From an uncultured bacterium (GTDB lineage Bacteria > Eisenbacteria > RBG-16-71-46 > CAIMUX01), in NCBI GenBank assembly GCA_946886185.1, contig CAMPIC010000059.1, positions 1 through 9,988 of the forward strand: DNA of 9,988 nt, given 5' to 3'. Below, piece by piece: positions 6,384 to 9,988 of the stretch; positions within the stretch are counted from its first letter, which is position 1, and each line of letters opens with the position of its first letter. Below the pieces are notes generated by a model that did not search any database, was not told the origin of the DNA, and worked only from the letters and a program-made list of their open reading frames with translations. Position numbers and translations under genes: made by a program.

Positions 6384-7652
6384 GTGATCGAGCGGTCGAG
6401 CGCGCGATCGACGGCATCGATCCTCGTCCTCTTCCCCCACGTGCGGCTTCGCGCTACCGTGTCCCGCATCATGGTGCGCTCGGGACTCGACGTCGTTGCG
6501 GAACGCGGGCTCTCCTTGCCGGGCAAGGGACGGGTCGGGCTTCTGTGCAATTACGCGACGGTGGATGCACGACTGCGCGGCGCTCCGGAGATCGTCGCCG
6601 ATGCTCCCGGGATCGAGCTCGATCGCATTTTCTCTCCGCAGCACGGCTTCTCGGGCGAGAAGCAGGACAACATGATCGAGTCGGCGCACGGTCGGCACAC
6701 GCGGACCGGCCGGCCGATCTGGAGCTTGTACGGAGAGGTGCGTGAGCCGACGCCGGAGATGCTGCGGGGGCTCGACGCGATCCTGATCGACGTGCCCGAT
6801 GTCGGGACGCGCGTCTACACCTTCCTCATCACGGCTCTCTATCTGATTCGGGCCGCCGCTGACGCGCGCATTCCGATCTGGATCCTCGATCGGCCCAATC
6901 CGATCGGAGGCGAGAGGATCGATGGGCCGATCGTGCAGGAGCACCTTCGCTCGTTCGTGGGGTACGCGCCGGTGCCGCTCCAACACGGCTTGACCGTGGG
7001 CGAGTACTGCCTCTTCGGGCGGCGTTCGCTCGGCCTCGACGCCGAGATTGAAGTGGTGAAGGTGGAAGGTTGGAGCCGAAGCGATCTCTTCGATGCGATC
7101 GGGCTTCCCTGGGTGATGCCGTCTCCGAACATGCCGACGCTCGATACCGCGATCGTCTACCCCGGCGGGGTGATGATGGAGGGAACGAACCTCTCGGAGG
7201 GACGCGGAACCACGCGACCGTTCGAGCTCTTCGGGGCTCCCTGGCTCGATCCGGATCGCGTCGCGCGGCAGGTCGACTCCTGGTGCCGAAGCTCCGATCC
7301 TCTCACGGGGTTCCAGCTACGCGAAGTCGCGTTCGAACCGACGTTCCACAAATTCGCGGGTGAGCTGGTGCGCGGGTTCCAGCTGCATGTGACCGACCGG
7401 CGGATCTTTCGACCGGTGCTCGCGTATCTTGCGATCTTCGCCGCGATCCGCAAGGTTCATCCGGAGTTCGAGTGGAGGCAGCCTCCGTACGAGTACGAGA
7501 CCGAGCGTCTCCCCATTGACCTCATCCTCGGGTCGGAAAAGGTGCGGATCGCGCTCGACGCGGGCGCGGAACCGGCCGAGCTGGCCGCGCTCTGGAACGG
7601 CGAGCTCGTCCAGTTTGAATCGGATCGACGCGCGGACCTCCTCTATGCCTGA
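6384..7652 (+). CDS. namZ: Exo-beta-N-acetylmuramidase NamZ-type protein (DUF1343, GH171)
   Basis: The NamZ/YbbC family removes MurNAc from the non-reducing end of peptidoglycan fragments. From GTG at 6384 the protein has 422 residues. Family landmarks are all present: GLLCNYATV (52-60), FSPQHGFSGEKQDN (83-96), DVPDVGTRVYTF (136-147), LDRPNPIGG followed by DGPIV (168-184), PLQHGLTVGEY (198-208), PSPNMPTLDTAIVYPGG (246-262), and EGTNLSEGRGTTRPFE (266-281). The C-terminal part (EWRQPPYEYE, then LPIDLILGS) also matches. The start is uncertain: GTG 6384 has an AGGAGGA site at long spacing, while ATG 6471 begins where family similarity begins (VRSGLDVV). The extra 29 residues contain only a weak hydrophobic patch, so no convincing signal peptide is seen and a cytoplasmic role is possible. 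Its stop overlaps the next start by eight bases (ATGCCTGA), tying it to the MurU/AmgK-like fusion and hence to MurNAc recycling. Confidence 0.88.
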   Translation: MIERSSARSTASILVLFPHVRLRATVSRIMVRSGLDVVAERGLSLPGKGRVGLLCNYATVDARLRGAPEIVADAPGIELDRIFSPQHGFSGEKQDNMIESAHGRHTRTGRPIWSLYGEVREPTPEMLRGLDAILIDVPDVGTRVYTFLITALYLIRAAADARIPIWILDRPNPIGGERIDGPIVQEHLRSFVGYAPVPLQHGLTVGEYCLFGRRSLGLDAEIEVVKVEGWSRSDLFDAIGLPWVMPSPNMPTLDTAIVYPGGVMMEGTNLSEGRGTTRPFELFGAPWLDPDRVARQVDSWCRSSDPLTGFQLREVAFEPTFHKFAGELVRGFQLHVTDRRIFRPVLAYLAIFAAIRKVHPEFEWRQPPYEYETERLPIDLILGSEKVRIALDAGAEPAELAALWNGELVQFESDRRADLLYA

Positions 7653-9957
7653 GACACCCACCGTCGCGATGATTCTCGCGGCGGGATTCGGCACGCGCAT
7701 GGCGCCGCTTTCGCGCGCGATTCCGAAAGCGCTGCTTCCGGTGATGGGACGGCCGCTCCTGGAATGGGTGCTGCGGCATCTCGCGACCCAGGGTGTGACG
7801 CGCACCGTCGTCAACGTCCACCATCTCTCGCAACCGGTGATCGAGTGGAGCGAGCGCCATGCCGGCTCCCCGTTCGACGCTCCGGATGGACGGAGGTTTC
7901 TGCTTCCCGCGGTGCACGTCATCGCGGAGACGGAGATCCTCGGCACGGGAGGAGGCATCGCGAACGCGGCCTCTCTGCTCACCAGCGATCCGGTCTTGAT
8001 CCACAACGTCGATTTGCTGCTCCGCTTCGATCTCGAGGCGTTGCTCGATGCGCATCGGCGGGGCGCTCACGCGGCGACCCTGGTTCTGGTGCGCGATCCC
8101 GAGCATGCGCAGATCGCGGTGTCCGACTCGCGTGTCGCGCGCATCGAATCGCGGCCCGACCCTTCCGCTTCTGATCTGTGGTGTTTCTCGGGGGTGTCGC
8201 TGCTCTCGCAGGAGGCGATCGGCGAGCTTCCTCGCGGTGGGTTCGTGGAGCTCACTCCTCATCTGCGCCGCTGGACACGCGAGGGGCGTCTCGGCGCCCA
8301 CTTCGAGCCGGCCCCATTTCTCGAAGTGGGCACGATCGAGAGCTATCTCGAGGTGAATCGCGAGCTCGCGTCCCAGGCGACGGATCGATATCTGACCGGA
8401 TCGCCTCCGGCGGAGCTGCTTCGTCCGGGCCCCGAGTCGGTCTTCGCTCCGGATGCGCGCATCGGGAGCGGAGCGGACATTCGTGCGAGCGTCGGGCTGC
8501 GGGGCGCGATTGTCCCCGCGGACGCGCACGTCGATCGTGTCGTGGTGGGATCTGGATCGCTGCCCGAGCGCGCGTCGGTGGGATCCGGATCGCTGCCCGC
8601 GCGCGCGTCGGTGGGATCCGGATCGCTCCGGGAGCGCGAGGATGCCGATTTCGCGGAGCCGCGGAAGAGTTGGGAGCGGATCGTCTCGTTCGCGGGTGAG
8701 GTGCGACCGATCCGCGTTCTCTCCGCGGAAGAGGAAGTTTCCTGTCACCGCTTCCTCGAGCAGCACGCGGCGTTGCTCGAGGGATACGCGGCGCTGCTCG
8801 AACGACACGCGGCGCCACCCACCTCCGTAGAACGCCCTTTCACCGGCGAAACGCCGGCGGGGTCGAATCCCACGGTCGGAGCACGCTCCCCGAATCGGAG
8901 AACTCGACTGCGCTTGATGCATGGAGACGGCTCCCGGCGCCGCATCCTCCGCGTCATCGCCGGCGGCGCCACGCAAATTCTGGTGCTCAATCCGCCTGCG
9001 CCCGAGTCGTCGAACTATCCACGCCGCGCGGGCGCGCCGGACGAGAACGAGACGTTCCGTTACGTGGCGGAGCATCTGCAACGTCTGGGAGTGCGCGTTC
9101 CGCGGATCGATGCGTTCGACAAGTCCGAGGGAATCTTGTTATTGGAGGATCTCGGCGCGACTCGCTTGGCCGATCTGGAGCCGACGCGCGTTGATGATCG
9201 ACCGTCCGCTCCCGCGTCGAGTCTGCCGGCGACCGTGGAGACCTCGAGCGCATCGAAGCGCCGATCGCCACACTCGGACGATGCAGCAGGCGTCGATCGG
9301 TTCGAGAAGGCGTACCTGGAAGCGGTGGAGATGCTGGCGCGCATTCAGAGTCCGGGTACGGAGTCGTTCGATCCGCAACGCACCTTCAATCCCGCCTACG
9401 ACCCGGCATTCGTCCTCCGCTACGAGGTCGACTACTTCTACCGAGAGGTGGCGGAGCGGTATGCCGGCCTCGGGTCGGCCTCGCCGGAGCTCCGCGCCGA
9501 GTTCATGGCGATCGCGGAGCGCGCGGGCAATCCCCCGGAACGCGTCCTGATGCATCGGGATTATCAGTCCCGCAACCTGATGGTCACGCGGGAAGGAATC
9601 GCGGTGATCGATTTCCAGGGAGCGCGTCTGGGACCGCCGGCCTATGACCTGGCCTCGCTTCTCCTCGATCCATATTCGGAGCTGGGCAGCCTGCGAGATC
9701 GGCTGTTCGACCACTATCTCCGCGTGACGGGTAGAGGCGTGGAGTTCCGGGAGTCGTTCCCCCACGTGGCGCTCGCTCGGCTCCTGCAAGCTCTCGGCGC
9801 GTTCGGCTATCTCGGAGGAGCGCTCGGAAAACCGGGATATCTCGAGCACGTTCCGCGCGCGCTCTCGAGGGTCGCGAGTCTCGCCGCTCCGATTTATCCG
9901 CGCCTGGCCGAGCTCGCAATCACGATCGCCGAGACGTGGGGCCAGCCCAGCCGATAG
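7645..9957 (+). CDS. Fused MurU-like sugar-1-phosphate nucleotidyltransferase and AmgK-like sugar kinase
   Basis: The protein has 770 residues in two enzyme halves. Residues about 5-245 are a nucleotidyltransferase: signature LAAGFGTR (11-18), then P27-K28 and LLPVMGRPLLEW (30-41), GTGGG (100-104), the metal-site region HNVD with Asp123, and EVGTIESY (227-234). Residues about 262-330 look like a rudimentary hexapeptide helix with an 11-residue tandem repeat. Residues about 420-770 are an aminoglycoside-phosphotransferase-type kinase: LLLEDLG (498-504), HRDYQSRN (637-644) with catalytic Asp639 and Asn644, and VIDFQGARLGPPAYDLASLL (654-673) with metal-binding Asp656. In Pseudomonas, separate AmgK (MurNAc/GlcNAc anomeric kinase) and MurU (MurNAc-1-P uridylyltransferase) act consecutively to give UDP-MurNAc. 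The kinase motifs match AmgK well, and the adjacent namZ would supply MurNAc. The start ATG at 7645 has no Shine-Dalgarno (a CCTCCT run precedes it) and is probably coupled to namZ translation. Substrate is inferred; other hexose-1-phosphate pathways are possible. A Ser/Ala-rich insertion (about 512-550) splits the kinase. Confidence 0.85.
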   Translation: MPETPTVAMILAAGFGTRMAPLSRAIPKALLPVMGRPLLEWVLRHLATQGVTRTVVNVHHLSQPVIEWSERHAGSPFDAPDGRRFLLPAVHVIAETEILGTGGGIANAASLLTSDPVLIHNVDLLLRFDLEALLDAHRRGAHAATLVLVRDPEHAQIAVSDSRVARIESRPDPSASDLWCFSGVSLLSQEAIGELPRGGFVELTPHLRRWTREGRLGAHFEPAPFLEVGTIESYLEVNRELASQATDRYLTGSPPAELLRPGPESVFAPDARIGSGADIRASVGLRGAIVPADAHVDRVVVGSGSLPERASVGSGSLPARASVGSGSLREREDADFAEPRKSWERIVSFAGEVRPIRVLSAEEEVSCHRFLEQHAALLEGYAALLERHAAPPTSVERPFTGETPAGSNPTVGARSPNRRTRLRLMHGDGSRRRILRVIAGGATQILVLNPPAPESSNYPRRAGAPDENETFRYVAEHLQRLGVRVPRIDAFDKSEGILLLEDLGATRLADLEPTRVDDRPSAPASSLPATVETSSASKRRSPHSDDAAGVDRFEKAYLEAVEMLARIQSPGTESFDPQRTFNPAYDPAFVLRYEVDYFYREVAERYAGLGSASPELRAEFMAIAERAGNPPERVLMHRDYQSRNLMVTREGIAVIDFQGARLGPPAYDLASLLLDPYSELGSLRDRLFDHYLRVTGRGVEFRESFPHVALARLLQALGAFGYLGGALGKPGYLEHVPRALSRVASLAAPIYPRLAELAITIAETWGQPSR
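8545..8643 (+). repeat. In-frame 33-base tandem repeat, three units, in the fusion-protein linker
   Basis: Units lie at 8545-8577, 8578-8610 and 8611-8643. Units 1 and 2 differ at only two bases; unit 3 shares GTGGGATCCGGATCGCT with unit 2 and then diverges. Each encodes 11 residues of the form VGSGSLPERAS. The near identity, including synonymous positions, indicates recent duplication. The copy number may vary between strains. Confidence 0.9.
8764..8820 (+). repeat. Short 21-base (7-residue) repeat encoding HAALLEG / YAALLER / HAAPP
   Basis: Two full units (8764-8784 and 8785-8805) and a partial third (8806-8820) share the GCGGCG-T/C-TGCTCGA core. The peptide is an alanine/leucine-rich helix-forming stretch in the linker just before the kinase half, probably a short amphipathic helix. 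Confidence 0.65.
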
Positions 9958-9988
9958 CTACGCCGGCAAACCCGCGCGGCTGATTGCG

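Noticed and set aside
7522..9081. A 519-codon minus-strand open frame opposite the fusion gene
   Set aside because: Arg-rich composition without domain signatures, antisense to a gene with clear catalytic motifs; a codon-bias shadow.
9958..9988. Possible last nine codons of a convergent minus-strand gene, ending at a TAG complementary to 9958-9960
   Set aside because: The frame is open to the window edge and reads AISRAGLPA, but 31 bases are too few to support a gene.

Overview
The window is 9,988 bases of high-GC, gene-dense bacterial DNA with almost no spare sequence. There are seven genes: a left-hand block of four on the minus strand and a right-hand block of three on the plus strand, the two blocks diverging from a 223-base gap at 3311-3533. 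No rRNA, tRNA, CRISPR array, transposase or phage gene is visible. The host cannot be named from the sequence. One protein has a C-terminal FlgD-Ig/type IX-sorting-like domain behind a sortilin-type propeller. With the high GC content, this fits an uncultured FCB-group lineage such as Eisenbacteria or a relative; that assignment is an inference.

Minus-strand block (transcribed from about 3310 down to 1): dapE, dapC and dapD, followed by the first 36 codons of a probable Lon-like AAA+ protease that runs off the left edge. The three dap genes encode the complete N-succinyl branch of diaminopimelate/lysine synthesis. DapD succinylates tetrahydrodipicolinate, DapC transaminates the product and DapE removes succinate to give LL-diaminopimelate. 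Both internal junctions are 4-base ATGA overlaps with a good Shine-Dalgarno sequence inside the upstream gene, so this is a tightly coupled operon. Gene order is the reverse of pathway order.

Plus-strand block: first, a large exported protein of 889 residues that starts at a TTG codon. It has Asp-box (BNR/sortilin) repeats and a C-terminal sorting-type domain, and its function is unknown. A 180-base spacer follows, holding four copies of an imperfect ~31-37-base repeat built round GGATCGATCC. Then come two overlapping genes: a NamZ-type (DUF1343, GH171) exo-N-acetylmuramidase and a 770-residue fusion of a MurU-like sugar-1-phosphate nucleotidyltransferase with an AmgK-like sugar kinase.

The most interesting reading is that the last two genes form a compact MurNAc salvage cassette. 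NamZ would release MurNAc from peptidoglycan fragments, the kinase half would make MurNAc-1-phosphate and the transferase half would make UDP-MurNAc. With the dap operon a few kilobases away, the window supplies both the peptide-side (DAP) and sugar-side (MurNAc) building blocks of peptidoglycan. The fusion protein also carries a 33-base in-frame tandem repeat in its linker and low-complexity insertions, which suggest recent expansion.
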